A model generated the notes under the pieces. The model did not search any database. It was not told the origin of the DNA and was given only the letters and a program-made list of their open reading frames with translations. From positions 1,504,501 to 1,568,500 of the forward strand of contig JACCIC010000098.1 of the NCBI GenBank assembly GCA_018907035.1: DNA of 64,000 nucleotides, written 5' to 3'. Numbering within the stretch: the first letter of the stretch is position 1; every line of letters starts with the position of its first letter. The translations under genes were made by a program, and so were the position numbers. Shown in pieces: positions 12,042 to 24,839 of the stretch. Source of the stretch: Sycobia sp. Sy_11 (lineage: Eukaryota; Arthropoda; Insecta; Hymenoptera; Epichrysomallidae).

Positions 12042-13259
12042 AACATTCCCATGCCTTTGGACATAAAACTTTAAGCAATTAAAATTTCCAAGTCAGTTAA
12101 AAGTCGACCTCAAACTCTATATATATACATATATACAGTCAGAAACTTACGCGAGAGTATAAGTAATGTCGGACATTACTATTCTCTTTGCATCTTCGAG
12201 ACTACATCTATTTTTTCTTTAGAATTTTCCTGAGTATTCCCATTTTCCCCCGTAAATTTTCTGAGTTATCCGATTATTAAAACAGAGCGTTATTTAACAA
12301 TGATGTTGGAATTCAATGAAAATTATGAAATTTCAAAATATAAAACAACAAGAAATAGAAAGAAGATTATTTTAAGTAAATTTAATTAAATTTAATTAAA
12401 TGGAATTATTGATATTTTAATCGTCGAAAGTTTAATTTAACATTAAATATCTATATGTATATGCACGATTCTTTTAATATTTCTCAGCTAAAAGTCGACA
12501 AAAGTTTCGCACCTTTTTTTTTGTCTGCGCTTGAAACTTCGTCAAATATAAAAGAGTGTGTAGTTTCGGATATGATGAATAAATTTCAGAGCTGAAAACA
12601 GGAAACGCTGGTCCCAGAGCTTACCAGTAAAAAAAAATTTTTTATTGATCTAAGGGACAAAAAACCTCACCTTCGCATTTTCAGCGCGACGGTCTAGAAA
12701 CTTTTCGACTTTTTTTCAACGATATTAATAATATTTACCGATCTACCATGTTTATCCACGTTCAATGGTTCTATCAGCTTTACCCAGTTTTGCAATTCAT
12801 AAAATTTGAATATTATAAAATAGATATTAGCATAATTCCAGGTTAAAAGAAAAAATGTTGGTCTGACAATATAACGTTCTAAAATCTCGAAGATGCAATC
12901 TTCATTCGTTTAAGTTGCTCAAGCTCGTTGTTTTTCAATCGTATGAACAATTTTTTGCTTTTCAAAACAACTTTTTTTACGCCCGAACTAAACGATGCTC
13001 CAAGCAAATATATTTAAGTATTGAAATTAGGTATATGTAAAAATATTATTACATAGTCGGACCGTTGCGCAATTATGGATAAAAAGTCTTATTCGAGTTA
13101 AATTTACAGTAAATTGTCCATCCCACAAGCTTATTCGTCCTAATCTTCCCGCAGAATCTAATAAAATGTAAATTACTGCTAAAAAATTAACGTAAATATA
13201 GAAACTCGAGCTCGATTTAACAATGAAGTAATCCACATTCTACGCGAGTGACGAACAAT

Positions 13260-14420
13260 CCGATCGCCCCGAATTTAAACGTATCCTCCCGCGTATATCA
13301 CCTTTGCCGTCGCGTTCCAGCGTCTGAAAATAACGTTTTCACAATGCCACCTCGAAAACACATCGCGACCGTCCGCAATATTATGTAGCCAATGCCATCC
13401 GGGCTGCGTGCGCCACTGCTTGGCCCGGAACCGGGAAGTCTAGCTAGTCGAAAACCGTCGGCAAGTTCGACGGAAAAACCTCGGTCTCTCCCGCTATTCA
13501 TTACACCGACGGGACGAAGATTTTAACGATATTTTATTCGACAGTCTTTACATGGATTTTCATTTGACAGATCTCACGCACATGTTCGCGCTTTTACTTT
13601 AACACTTTTGTAAAAGCTTTATCGAGCCCCACGAACGGTGACATCGGACTTTTTTGGCACTCGGACATTTTATATCCCCGCTTGCGATAAGATACGAGGC
13701 CGCTCCTCGTGTCGACCCTCCAGGGAATCGCGAATATTCGATTTACCGAGTGTGCTTAAAAAATAAAAACAATCGAATAAGTTTACGATATTTTTTTCGG
13801 AAACAAATCGCCTACTCTTTTTTTTTTGTACATCCAATGCCAAATTACTCGAGTATGGTTCGCCACGACGAGACGGGGGCAATTCGACGCCACTGACTTT
13901 GTAATCCATGTATTGCGATACACGCGGGTCTTGAAAGATCGGGGGGGGGGGGGAGAACAACCCAAGGAAAGTCGCATGGAACGCAGGCGTAAGCGCGACG
14001 ATGCGAATATTTTGAGGCTTGAAAATAATTTTTTTTTTTTTTTTTTTTTTAACGGAATCAAATCGCCGACGCGCGTACGTACGAGAATCGATAAAACCCC
14101 GCCGGCGCGCGGGCGGCTTCCTCGAAATCTTCGATCCGCAGACGCTCGGCTCTTATCCGAGGCGTACGCGCCTTTTTTTTTTTTTTTTCCTGTTACCGAT
14201 ACACTCGGGACGCTTCTGAAACGTATTTGATATATCTCGGTTGATTATCCAAGAGGACATTGACTCGTCGACGAATCTCGCAGCGATACGGTAAAGAAAA
14301 AAACGACGACAGCGACAACAATAACAACAACAACGGCAGTCGATATCACGTCTGCTTATACGTAACGGGTGCGCAACTACGTTGCAACGTGGATGCGCGG
14401 ATATGGCGATCAATTCTATG
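13260..14420. promoter_or_regulatory. CpG-rich block, possible regulatory island
   Basis: Patchy CpG-rich block with homopolymers: a G11 run at 13941-13951, a T-run of about 22 at 14030-14050 and another at 14172-14188. The frames inside change with every homopolymer and look non-coding. A TATATAAG string at about 14421 is the only TATA-like element noted. Confidence 0.25.
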
Positions 14421-15360
14421 TGTATATAAGAGAATGAAAAAAAAAAATATATATATATATATATACAATAATATTTATCAGCATCGGAAAAATGTATTGC
14501 TACTTTGTTGAAATTCGTGCCTTCCTCTATCTCTCCCCCACCTCTCTCTCCCTCTCTCTCCCTCTACCTCTATAAATTTATCTACTTGTTGAATTATTTG
14601 GGCCTATAATAATAATTAAAGATGAACTGATTATTATGATGATAATTTTTTATTAATTGTCCGACGAAGCCAATGATAGTCGTATATAAAAATTACGCTA
14701 GACAATAATAGAATTAAACGCTCCTTATCTTCAGAAGGGGAATAAAAATAATTTACACTTATCCCATTTTATAACTAATTCGTTTAGAGATTTTTTTGCT
14801 GAAAATTCTTGTCAATCTCAATTTGTCTGTATTAAAAATCGATCTAATAATGCCACATCTCGAGAACAATTTTATACCTGAATATGTCAAAAATTATGAT
14901 ATTATTTGAGCGTATTTCAATACAGCAAAATTGAGATTCAAAACACGATTTTAAAAAAGGGGGGCTCATAAATCATTTGCATTTTTATTCTTACGATATT
15001 CGATCCATTTCTAGCATCTATCCAGCGTAATTTTAATATCAGATCTGAACTTTAATGACTAAGTACTTTTGACTTAGCTCTTTTACTTTGAATAATGAGA
15101 TTCGTTCTCTATGTTCATGTAGGTGCAGGATAGAATATTTTCATAATTTGATAGCACCTTAAGTCATACCTCGTTTGAATTTTATATCTATAGCTGTATG
15201 ATGTTCTATGCATGTTAAATGTATATAATGGGTCCTTGACAATAATTTGAACCATGAGATTTATTGAATATATTATTATGATTTTATAATTACTGCGTAT
15301 TTTTATAGTTAAGGTAAATAAAGGCTATCTCTCTCTCTCTCTCGCAGTATGCATTTTTAT

Positions 15361-15362
<2 letters not shown>

Positions 15363-15394
<32 letters not shown>

Positions 15395-15413
15395 TATATA
15401 CACACATATATAT

Positions 15414-15449
<36 letters not shown>

Positions 15450-15469
15450 CCACATACATACATATATAG
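15363..15469. repeat. Compound (AT)n/(AC)n microsatellite
   Basis: Alternating AT and AC arrays immediately upstream of the CpG-rich island that ends in the first exon at 16147. Confidence 0.95.
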
Positions 15470-16146
15470 CGAATAAGGACGCGCGGGAAACTCGCCGCGC
15501 GCGTTCTCTCGTCCGCGCGCTCGCCATCTCGCCTCCCTCCCCTCCCCCACCCGAAGCGCTCCCTTTCGCTCTCGGCGAGCGCGGCGAGGTCTCGCTCCTT
15601 CCTTCTTTTTTTTTCCTTCTCTTTTCCCTCACGCCGTACGCTTAATGTAACACGATTTTTCGGTCGGTCCACGTCGCGTCGCGTCGCCTCGGATCGGATC
15701 GGATCGGATCGGCGCTCGGAGCGCGGGCAGCACGAAAAGATTTTTGACATATAAGACGTAGGCGCGCGCGCTCGCCGCCGGACATTGTTAAATTACGCCC
15801 GGCGATTCTTGAGCCGTCACTGTATTCGTGTGTCTCTGTGCGTGTATGCGTGTTTCTGTGTGGCGCGCGCGCGAGCATCCTCCATAGATTCCGTGTGTGC
15901 ATATATATATATATATATATAGATAATATTCGTATCCGTGTCGGCTCGATTTCGTCGCCGATCGTCGCGACGCGAAGTTGAGAAAAAGCCGACGTACAGC
16001 GCGATCGCGAGTGTCACGCACGCGTGTTTTTACGTGTGTCCGATATAGATGTGAGTGCGGGAGCGAGAAAAAAAAAAAGATAATAATAAGTGCGAGACGT
16101 CGAACGAGCCCCTTCGCCGGTCAACGATTGGAGGATTATTGAGGAC
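15470..16146 (+). promoter_or_regulatory. CpG-rich promoter-like island and 5' leader
   Basis: Strong CpG-rich island in AT-rich DNA, with a fourfold GGATC run at 15690-15711 and an (AT)n insert at 15900-15920. It leads straight into an ATG in good context followed by a splice donor. No TATA box at a useful distance was seen, so a TATA-less, dispersed-start promoter is inferred. The same island could serve the opposite strand. Confidence 0.45.
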
Positions 16147-16162
16147 ATGGCGCTGATCAAAG
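16147..16162 (+). CDS. Short coding first exon (MALIK-), partial gene
   Basis: ATG in favourable context (GACATGG) is followed by codons for A, L, I and K and then one base before GTGAGG, a good donor. The exon therefore ends in phase 1. It sits at the end of a CpG-rich island, as expected for a 5' exon. The following intron begins with a T-run at 16207-16229. The frame stays open past the donor, but the translation becomes low-complexity, which favours splicing. No protein family can be named from five residues. A similar exon with the same exit phase is at 43150-43174. The downstream exons are not visible in this window. Confidence 0.45.
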
Positions 16163-16206
16163 GTGAGGAGGAACCTAATTTTGAAAATATTGGGGGTGAA
16201 AATGTA

Positions 16207-16238
<32 letters not shown>

Positions 16239-16560
16239 CACGAGGCACGACGACGGCGTAATTATAATGGGCGCGAGTTGCGAACGTCGGGGAATATGAA
16301 GAGCGCGAAGTCCATGCGATAAGTACGCTTCGTTGTACAGATTGCATATTCCTTATTTTATTTATTTAACTTTTTTATTATTATAATGTTTACCAGTAGG
16401 ATAAATCGAGACGTATGAAATTAAAAGTCGCTTTTTTTAGTATATCGTTAATTTATAGAAAAAAAAAGACTATCTGCCTTAAATTAGCGCGAGCTGCACG
16501 ACTAATCGATTGAAATTTTTTTAAGCCACACTAGTTCACGCTTTAATTACTTGGAAATTG

Positions 16561-16712
16561 TTAAATTAAGGAATATTTTTATCGGTCTTACATTATTTAT
16601 GCAATAATCTACAATAATGTCAGTCAGACTATACTTGTTTACAATCACCCCCGAAAAATATGAAATAGAAATTACATCTAACAATAAAATTACATTAAAT
16701 TTAAATTAAATA
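16561..16712 (+). mobile_element. Single arm of the palindromic MITE-like family (copy A)
   Basis: Matches the left arm of the copy at 62 kb in order: TTAAATTAA, then TTTTTATCGGTCTTAC, then a GTCAGTCAGACTAT block, CTTGTTTACAA, CACCCCCGAA and TGAAATAGAAATTA. It then runs into A/T-rich sequence. No centre or opposite arm is present, so it is a truncated and more diverged copy. Confidence 0.75.
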
Positions 16713-16719
16713 AATATAT

Positions 16720-19700
16720 TCATGCATTTTTTTTGATAAATATAAACTATAGGATAAATCAATAACAATATTTAGCAGTTTATTTAAAACAGTCGACATA
16801 AGTACAATGGATATTTTATTAAATCATAGAATTATCTGTGGAATATACGGTGAATTTTTCGAAATTCAAAGTCGATCGTGAAAATATCAATAACGAGGCA
16901 ATCTATCACATTGTATAGATATCAGATCAGATATCGGGTGCTCGGAATCATTTTCGATTCATTTGAACTTTAAGGCACGTTTTTGTTTTAAAATTTTTAA
17001 ATGTAAAAAATAAATAATTTTCTTCGTTCAGTCGATGTATAAAAAAACGATTCATTTAAAATTCTGTAAATATATGACTTTGATGAGAATTAGAACCATT
17101 GGAATTTTTCGAACCATTTTCTTTTCATTTTAAAATTTCATTTGCACAAAACGCACAGTTTCTGGACATTTTTAAAACCTCGTAAAATAACTACTGTTGA
17201 ATCATTTGAAACATGTTAACCCTAGTCCTTGCGAAATCCATCGCAATATCTAGTTCAACGCTTCGATTGCCGATGAGGTAATCTGCCAGATTTGTGGAAT
17301 CCTTTTGGCATCTTTTGGACGTGGATAAATGGGCACAGGATATAGCTTGCGATAAAATGCACAATTCCGTTCGTAAAAGATTACTCGTATCCGAGTATTT
17401 AGGATAACAGCAACAAATTTAAAGCCCTTCATCAAAAGTTTCTTTCATCAAAAAAAAAAAAAAAAAACAGTTCTTAAAAACCGTAAAAGCATGTCTATCG
17501 CGTGAAATTGCCCCTTCAAAAGAAAAAAATCGCTATAATTCCCGGCTGATAACTATAGGCAAAAAAATAATATTAAATATAACCTAAGAATTTAAAAATA
17601 CTTTATTATCTTTATTCGGATTTCAAGCTTCACTATAAATGCTACAATGCTACGAGCTTGAGTTTAAATTTTAACAACAATATAAGGTACATTTCTTTTT
17701 AGCGGTTGACAAAAATTTCCAGTTCTACAGGTAATCTAGCTACATGATCTAATTCAAATCTACCGATTGCATGACAATGGCTGGTTTAAAAATTTACTTA
17801 AAAAATTTTCTTTTTTTTATGCAATGTTATTAAAAAATATATAGTTTGGTTTACACTGTAAAATGAAATCTACTACTACCGAACTATCGAAATTCCTTCA
17901 AATTTTCGAGAATCGCTTTGAAGCAGATGTACAGAAATGAGAGTTAAGACAACTTAAATGAAAGCTTTGGTTGAGCGAATTTAAAGCAACATTACTTTCA
18001 CCTGCCAAATCGAGTAACTCTCTTAAACAACGGAAATTCTGCTAATAAAAATTATTATTCTAAAAATTTCCGATGCTTTATAAGCATTTTCAAAGAGAAA
18101 AAGGCTCATCCGTAGCAATGCAACCCATCATTCACATCGAATTTCCATTTCGTGGATTCAATTGCTTTAATTAATAGACTGTCATCCCCCTTACCTACGA
18201 ATACGTAATTAATAGGCTCTTTACGGAGATCTTTTTTTCGCGACTCGAACGAGTAATTGTAAAATTGAAACGCGTTTTTGTTGTTTTTTTTCTTTTTTTT
18301 TTTATAGCTGTTCTCCGGTGTAAGAAAAAAAAACAATTGGACATAATTCTAGTTGCGGTAGCGGCCAGCACGTATGTAACTAGCTTGTGGTTACTTTTTT
18401 ATCAGAATCAATCGGGTATTCCAAGAGACCACGACAGCGAGGCGTGAAAAAATGTGGTTTTAGCGAAACGCGCGTCGAAACTTCACTGTTATTCTTGTTG
18501 TTGATGCTGCTGTTGTTGTTGCTCCCCCCCCCCTCCACGCTTCCACACAGCAACAAGAGCGCAGCAGAATAAAGCCGCGTTCAAACACAATTTGAGCAGT
18601 TCCAATTTCAGCGAAGTTGGATCAGAATTTTTTTTGGCGTTCTTAAGGCCTTCGAACGAATCTCCATTTTCCGGAATTTTATCAAGCGAATCCCTTTAAA
18701 TGAAAGTAAAACTTTCATTTCATTATAATGAATTAATTTAAAAATACTTCTGGATATAATAACATGAAATTACATCTGGATTGCCACCATAGAAATGGCT
18801 TCTCAGTGCATCGAGTATTGTATTATAATCCTGACGACATGTCGATGAATGATGAAAATTATTCTGCCAGGTAAATTTCAGCATAGAAGTACTTTAATAA
18901 AGATTTCAATCAAATTCCAATAGTTTAAAGGCTATCCAATTTAATCAAGAAAGTTTATATATAGCTGGCGAGTCTAGAATAACTGCACGTCTGACTATTT
19001 ATTTATCTTATTACTTTTTAGCATTCTGGAGTGACGCACTGATTAAAAATAACATATAATCATTGTTTCTTGAGTGGATATAGCCTACCAAAAGAATTTT
19101 TATCGATAATGTTGAGATACATATGAATTGTATTCCAATTAAAATTCGTCTTTTTATCATTAGAAAAAATATGATAATAAATTATTTAATATTGTTTAAA
19201 TTAATAATTATAATACTATTTTGTTGAGAAAAAAATAAACTTTAAACATCTGCTCAGAAGTACAGACAAAACAGAAACAAAGACATTATCAATTTTATTA
19301 AAACTAAAAGCGATAAGAGAATATTATAATCTCTGTCTTTCGCTTAGATTGGATTTAATCTGCAGATCGCGCGAATCGATTGCGCGCATTCCTTGCGAAC
19401 AATGAAATCGAAACGAGCAGAGTTTTTAAGTAAATTAAAAAAAAAACTCTCTACTTGTCTCTGTTCCCCTCAAAATTCTGTAATATTTCGTAAATACTTA
19501 GGTAACAAAGAAATAATGTGTCGTTCGACATGTTTTTAATGATACTGTTTCCAGTTTCGTTTTTTTTTTTTTTTTTTTTTGTTCTTCAAAAAACACTGGT
19601 CATTTAATGATAACTTATTCAATGTATTACGATTACATTGATAGTAGGCTTATTCACGAATTACGTGTTGCGGAAATTGACTATCTTCCTCTTGCTCCCG

Positions 19701-21100
19701 GAACGATTATTTTTTTTTTTTTTTTTTTTGATACTGTACTTTATCACTTGATTATCTATTAATAAATGAATCATTTATTTGATATAAAGTAAAATATCAC
19801 ATATTTGATACGAAAGTATCTTATTTACAACTGCGCGTTAGCTGTCAAAATATTTCGAATCGTTCAACATACAGATTTTTAATTCCTTTTTGTGGAAATA
19901 AACAATTTTCAAACTAAATTGTTGTATTAATTGTTGAAATTGTAAAATCACAAAATTCATAGACTGCTTCTTGTTATTTGTGTATTGCATATTTAATATT
20001 TAAGATTTCAAATTCTTTTCATTCCTTTAACGTATTTAAATTGCTTTATCCTCCTGTTATACTTTTAAACTTTTCGCAACGACTTTTATTCGGCTAAAGG
20101 GCTAGGGACACATTGTATGAAATTTCGTCCAGCCGTCGAATAGGTCTGAAAAATTATTATTATCTTACAGTCCATTTTTAATAAAATCGGACGAAACTTT
20201 TGAATTGGCCGTGTCTTACCGTGGCACTACTTTGTCGATGATATTTGAGTAAAGTTGAAAATTCAGTTAAGTACAGAAATGTGAGTGAGTCATATGTGAT
20301 GACCCATTGGTCAAGAACATTAATTAAATTTAAAAAAAAAATCACATATGGAAAATTTATCTATACCATAAAATATTTCGTTATTTTATTCGTATCGTCG
20401 AACGAGCCTTGAGGATCACCTATGATCGATGCTTTTATGGGACTTTCATCGGTCATCACATAGAAAATCGATATCTTAGTTTTCTTATTTAAGAGCTCTG
20501 AGTGCACTTAACGGGGTTAGTTTAAGGTGAAAGACCAACTCATTGTATCTCGGAATGAACCCAAAAGGTTGTGTCTGATCTTTTTTACCAGTTACGGGAG
20601 TTTTTGGTCTACGATCTTCGATAGTTAATCTGCCCATTTTATTATTATCAAAACATATTACTAATATCAGATAAAATATTCTAAAAATGTATTCAAGATT
20701 TCTATAAATATATCAAACAATTATATCAAAAAATAATAAATTTATTATTCTTATAATAGAGATTGAAACGACTTTTAGATGAATAATTGGCTAGCTTTCG
20801 TTGAAATTGCATACAATATGACCTAATAATGGGTAGAATAATATTACTGGTCATTGGTAATGTCGAACGTGTAACGTCAAAACCATTGAAAGTGCTTTTA
20901 TTACTATTAGAAATATATTCAAAGTTTCGTTATGACAAAAATACAAATAAACGTTTGTCATTGCCTCCCCTTGGCATATTTAAATCAATTATATAAATGC
21001 AAAAATCAACTGTATGTTATTGTGTCAGGGATAAAATGGGAACTCAAAGGATAAAAACACAAATATGCATCAGCCACTCCATTCATATAGTATTTTCAAA
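16720..21100. other. AT-rich stretch without recognisable genes
   Basis: No exon or named repeat recognised. Homopolymer T-runs occur at 19560-19580 and 19711-19729. A more complex, less AT-rich patch at 20080-20620 contains an 11-bp inverted pair (ATGTGATGACC near 20295 and its complement near 20452) and could be an old repeat. If the exon at 16147 is real, this is intron. Confidence 0.4.
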
Positions 21101-21129
21101 CAAAAACAATATGTTTATATATACATTTA

Positions 21130-21130
21130 T

Positions 21131-21181
<51 letters not shown>
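21130..21181. repeat. (AT)n microsatellite
   Basis: AT array of about 26 units with one TAA-type slip near its start. Confidence 0.97.
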
Positions 21182-21184
<3 letters not shown>

Positions 21185-21348
21185 TATATGTATATACGTC
21201 CAAACAATTGGACTGACCATTTTAGGTTAGTTATCTGACCGTTCGATTTTCGCATAAATCTTACCGACAATTACGGCCTTCGATAAAAAAAATACAACAC
21301 ACAGATACACGCATACACACGTCAAAGGAGGGCGAGATCCTCACAAAT

Positions 21349-21351
<3 letters not shown>

Positions 21352-21398
<47 letters not shown>
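21352..21398. repeat. (AT)n microsatellite
   Basis: Pure AT array followed by a short (ATGT)n run to about 21430. Confidence 0.97.
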
Positions 21399-21406
<8 letters not shown>

Positions 21407-21608
21407 TATGTATGTATGTATATATATGTGTGTGCATAACATTTTACAGACAAAAGTTTATTAGTTGCAGAGGCCCGCGAGCCTCAGCACAAATTCATTC
21501 ATCCCGATTCGTAATACGTAAAACATGGCGCAACTCGTATACACGCATAATCGCGACGAGGGCCGCGTCCCTCTTTTCTCACTCACTCACTCACTCACCC
21601 ACTCACTA

Positions 21609-21612
<4 letters not shown>

Positions 21613-21657
<45 letters not shown>
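21613..21657. repeat. (AT)n microsatellite
   Basis: Pure AT array directly after a run of ACTC repeats (21580-21606). Confidence 0.97.
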
Positions 21658-21660
<3 letters not shown>

Positions 21661-21933
21661 GTCTCCTTCAATATTACGCGCGCGCGCCCCTTCACCGCCA
21701 TTTCTGGCGATACTGAAAAGTCCTCTCGCGCGACGATTCCGAAAATCTCTCCGGCGCGAGCCGATACACAATAATACGAAGCTACTACTTTGTACATACA
21801 CACATATGCTTGCGCACTCGTAATACTAAGGCGCGAGAGCGAAAGTATATAATGATAATACCAGCCGGGGAGCCGGCCGTGAAGCTGGTGTGCCGCAAAA
21901 TAAGAGGTTCTGTATAGATATACCGCGGAAAGG

Positions 21934-21935
<2 letters not shown>

Positions 21936-21969
<34 letters not shown>
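21936..21969. repeat. (GA)n microsatellite
   Basis: About 17 GA units inside CpG-rich sequence. Confidence 0.95.
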
Positions 21970-21970
<1 letters not shown>

Positions 21971-22190
21971 AAAAGAGAGCCGCAACGACCGCAAGTGCAG
22001 GTGCGACGAGCGCTTGTGCAATCGCATATATATACACACACATAGACGGCATGCTGCCTCATGCGTCGCGCGCGCGTTATTATTTGGCGAAAGAGCACTC
22101 CATCGGTGTGCAGCCGCCGCGTACGCGGAGATGAGATGCTATACACTGCGCTTTATTTAGCGCGCTTTGTTGTTATATACATATATGCAT

Positions 22191-22196
<6 letters not shown>

Positions 22197-22232
<36 letters not shown>
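22197..22232. repeat. (AT)n microsatellite
   Basis: AT array preceded by an ACAC step. Confidence 0.97.
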
Positions 22233-22236
<4 letters not shown>

Positions 22237-22345
22237 ATATTCTTGAGGACCATCGTCATTGAATGTTAATCGCTCGGTGACCGCGCTTACGTATGCGGGA
22301 GTAGAATACCGATGTCCTCCCCCTACCAGCCTCTCGTACTCTCCC

Positions 22346-22348
<3 letters not shown>

Positions 22349-22412
<64 letters not shown>
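22349..22412. repeat. (CT)n microsatellite, longest pure CT run
   Basis: About 32 uninterrupted CT units, flanked by further pyrimidine-rich sequence on the left. Confidence 0.97.
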
Positions 22413-22413
<1 letters not shown>

Positions 22414-22769
22414 GCGCGTTCGTTAGTGTATTCTTGGGTTGGAGCCGAGTGAAATAGGCCATCGCTTGTACATCACCCGCCTGTACATCGATAATGCGCG
22501 CGGCATAGAGTAGCGTAGCGAAATGCCGTGCAATGTGGGCATGTGGGTCAGTGGACCGATAAGGGCAGCCTCCACCCCTGCCCCTCCCGCCCGCCGCCTA
22601 AATCGTCGCGTCCACAAAATCAGCCCCATTCTGCGAGCTCGACATCGGCCTATTCGCTCGATTAAGGGGGAAAGAGCTCATTATCTCCCCCTCCCCCCTC
22701 TTTCTCCCTCTCTCCATCTCTCTCCCTTAGCAATCATCGATGAGACTGCTCGGCGTTCTAGAATCCAAT

Positions 22770-24830
22770 CTGCAAAATTTGGAGATCAGCTTTTATGAGG
22801 ACGGATACTTCTTCTGTACAGGCAAAAGTACTATTAATCTTTCCCTATTAAAACGTCTTTGAGCGCGTTCAGGGATTAAATTACGTTTATTATTACTTTC
22901 TGTTCAGATAAAAGAACTGTATCCAACAAAAGACTGTGCCCATTAGAATATTCGTTCAATTGTCGCTATTGTCAATGTTATGCGTACGTAAACGTCTTTC
23001 ATATATTTTGAAACATCGCTAATTCTCGATATCCTGAGTTCTATAAGAAACTTCATGTTATGCTTTTTCCATTCCATTCCAGTTATCCATAAATTTTTTT
23101 CCCGTTATCCGTAAATCTATCTATCAGTATCAATGCCGGACGCTTCGCATGAAATTCAAAAAGCAGACATTAAACGTTGCGGAATTGACGTGCGCGAACG
23201 ACACTACTTTTCTTTCGAGTAATTCCATATCATCGGTAATATCAGGAGTATCGTTTTTAATTGTTTTTTAATTTCTTATTCTTTTTCTAAAATCTTCGTA
23301 TCTCTCTCTTCGAAAATCTACGAATAAAACTCTCGTTTTACGTTGAGGATCTCAGGTGAGTCGATCGTTCGAGCACAGTCAGTATCTGCCCGGACTGGGC
23401 TGCTCATTGATTCCAGATGACATTATTTAACGGCTATATATTAATGTATGCAAAATCGAGCACGCGCATCAGCCGGGATGTACTCCGAGAGTCTCTTCTC
23501 CAAGTACACCCTTTAACCGAGGTCGTCGCCTTCGTAATTTCATTCAAAATTCGCAGTGCAGTCGAAACCAGCCCTACGCCCCCAAGAACTGGATCCAATA
23601 TATTCAAGCTCTGTGACAATTTATTTCGCGCATGCTAAGGCTTACACTAGTCCTAAATGTACACTCAGTCCTAATTATATTATTTCATCTGTGCGCGTCT
23701 TCAAAGGATCCACGACCTGATAAAGTGTTCGGTATGAATGTGGAACTTTATCCTCCCTGTACGATAGATGTTGGCAAACGCTCGAATAAGGAATTTGTAC
23801 TAATCCTAAATTTAATTGTGTTTTATGACTTTTACTGTGATATAATTGTAGTATTTTTATGTTTGACATTTACTGTATATCCTTTTAAATTGTACAGTAC
23901 ACGACCTGTATTATATCCTGATATAAACCACAATTATCATTCGTATTTATTTTACAATTTAGCTTTCAAACCCTAATTACATATTTTACGTTTGTTATTA
24001 TGCTTTTGTAACATATGAATACAAATGAATCTCTCTCCCCCGTCGTATAATTTTGAAACATGTATACAGTTTCTAAATTCACCATTGCGATAACTATTTC
24101 TTAGGTCATTTCTATTGGACCGATATAACTGTAAAAGTATATATAAAAATATATATAGAAGGAAGGTAATATCATGTGTACCGCTTTCAAATTTCATATT
24201 GGTTATCAAGTCTTCGTTCGAACCGACATGTTTACGTTCTCTGGATCCTCTTTAAGCTTGCAAATAGCGTTGCTAATCGCTGACTTATAGCTATGGATAT
24301 GTTTGTCTTACGAAAAGGTGTTGGAAATATCTACAGAGGCGCTTCTAACAATAGTCTAAGATTAGAAATCTAATACGGATCAACGAATCACCGTTTGCCC
24401 ATAGCCCATTGGACTATCGTAACGAATATCTATTCCTACTATTCGTACTAAAGTAATATAGAAGGTTTGCATTTTCATTTCCTCTAATGTCAATATGAAG
24501 AAGTAATGCAGTAAATTACTCTATTGTCATTAGCATTTTTTAAGTTTAATTTGGAGAACTTTATCTTTGATATGTACTACGTATGGGTTACATTTGATTT
24601 TTTCAGTTTGTAAAAGATTATAGAAGAAGAATAGTTTTTGAAACGGAGCAAATTACAGGGAGGGTCTAGGTAAGAGAATTATCAGATTTTGCGTCCATCA
24701 ATACATAGATCATAGAAATTTTTATTAATAAAATTGTCAAGGAACAATTCATAAAGATTCGGAGAGACTTTCAAATTTTGTCCAAATTTGACATTTATAG
24801 ATATTGAATTCATATTAAGTTGACATATAT
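22770..24830. other. Mixed unique sequence, no recognised gene
   Basis: A perfect CAG/GTGAGT donor-like site lies at 23354-23360, but no ATG lies in the 100 bases before it, so at most a non-coding exon ends there. A 114-codon frame at 23632-23976 (+) has a mildly mariner-like end (see findings). Otherwise nothing recognised. Confidence 0.35.
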
Positions 24831-24839
24831 TGATATTGT

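Larger units (their letters stand above)
10850..15300. other. Gene-poor stretch with simple repeats and a CpG-rich patch
   Basis: No convincing exon seen. Two (AT)n arrays and a CpG-rich block at 13260-14420 are listed separately. The rest is AT-rich with short homopolymers, plus a pyrimidine-rich run at 14521-14572. Confidence 0.45.
21460..22760. promoter_or_regulatory. CpG-rich region broken up by microsatellites
   Basis: CpG-rich sequence interrupted by two (AT)n arrays, one (GA)n array and one very long (CT)n array. The mix resembles the promoter-like islands at 15.5 and 43 kb, but no ATG plus donor was found. GA/CT runs of this kind can bind GAGA-type factors in insects. A promoter role here is inference. 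Confidence 0.3.

Noticed and set aside
15290..15750. Overlapping minus-strand frames through CpG-rich and (AT)n sequence
   Set aside because: The translations are YIYIYI-type repeats plus arginine-rich low-complexity sequence, expected from (AT)n and CpG-rich DNA.
23476..23510. Short hairpin (GGATGTACT paired with AGTACACC)
   Set aside because: Only about 35 bases with a four-base loop, too short for a microRNA precursor. Likely chance.
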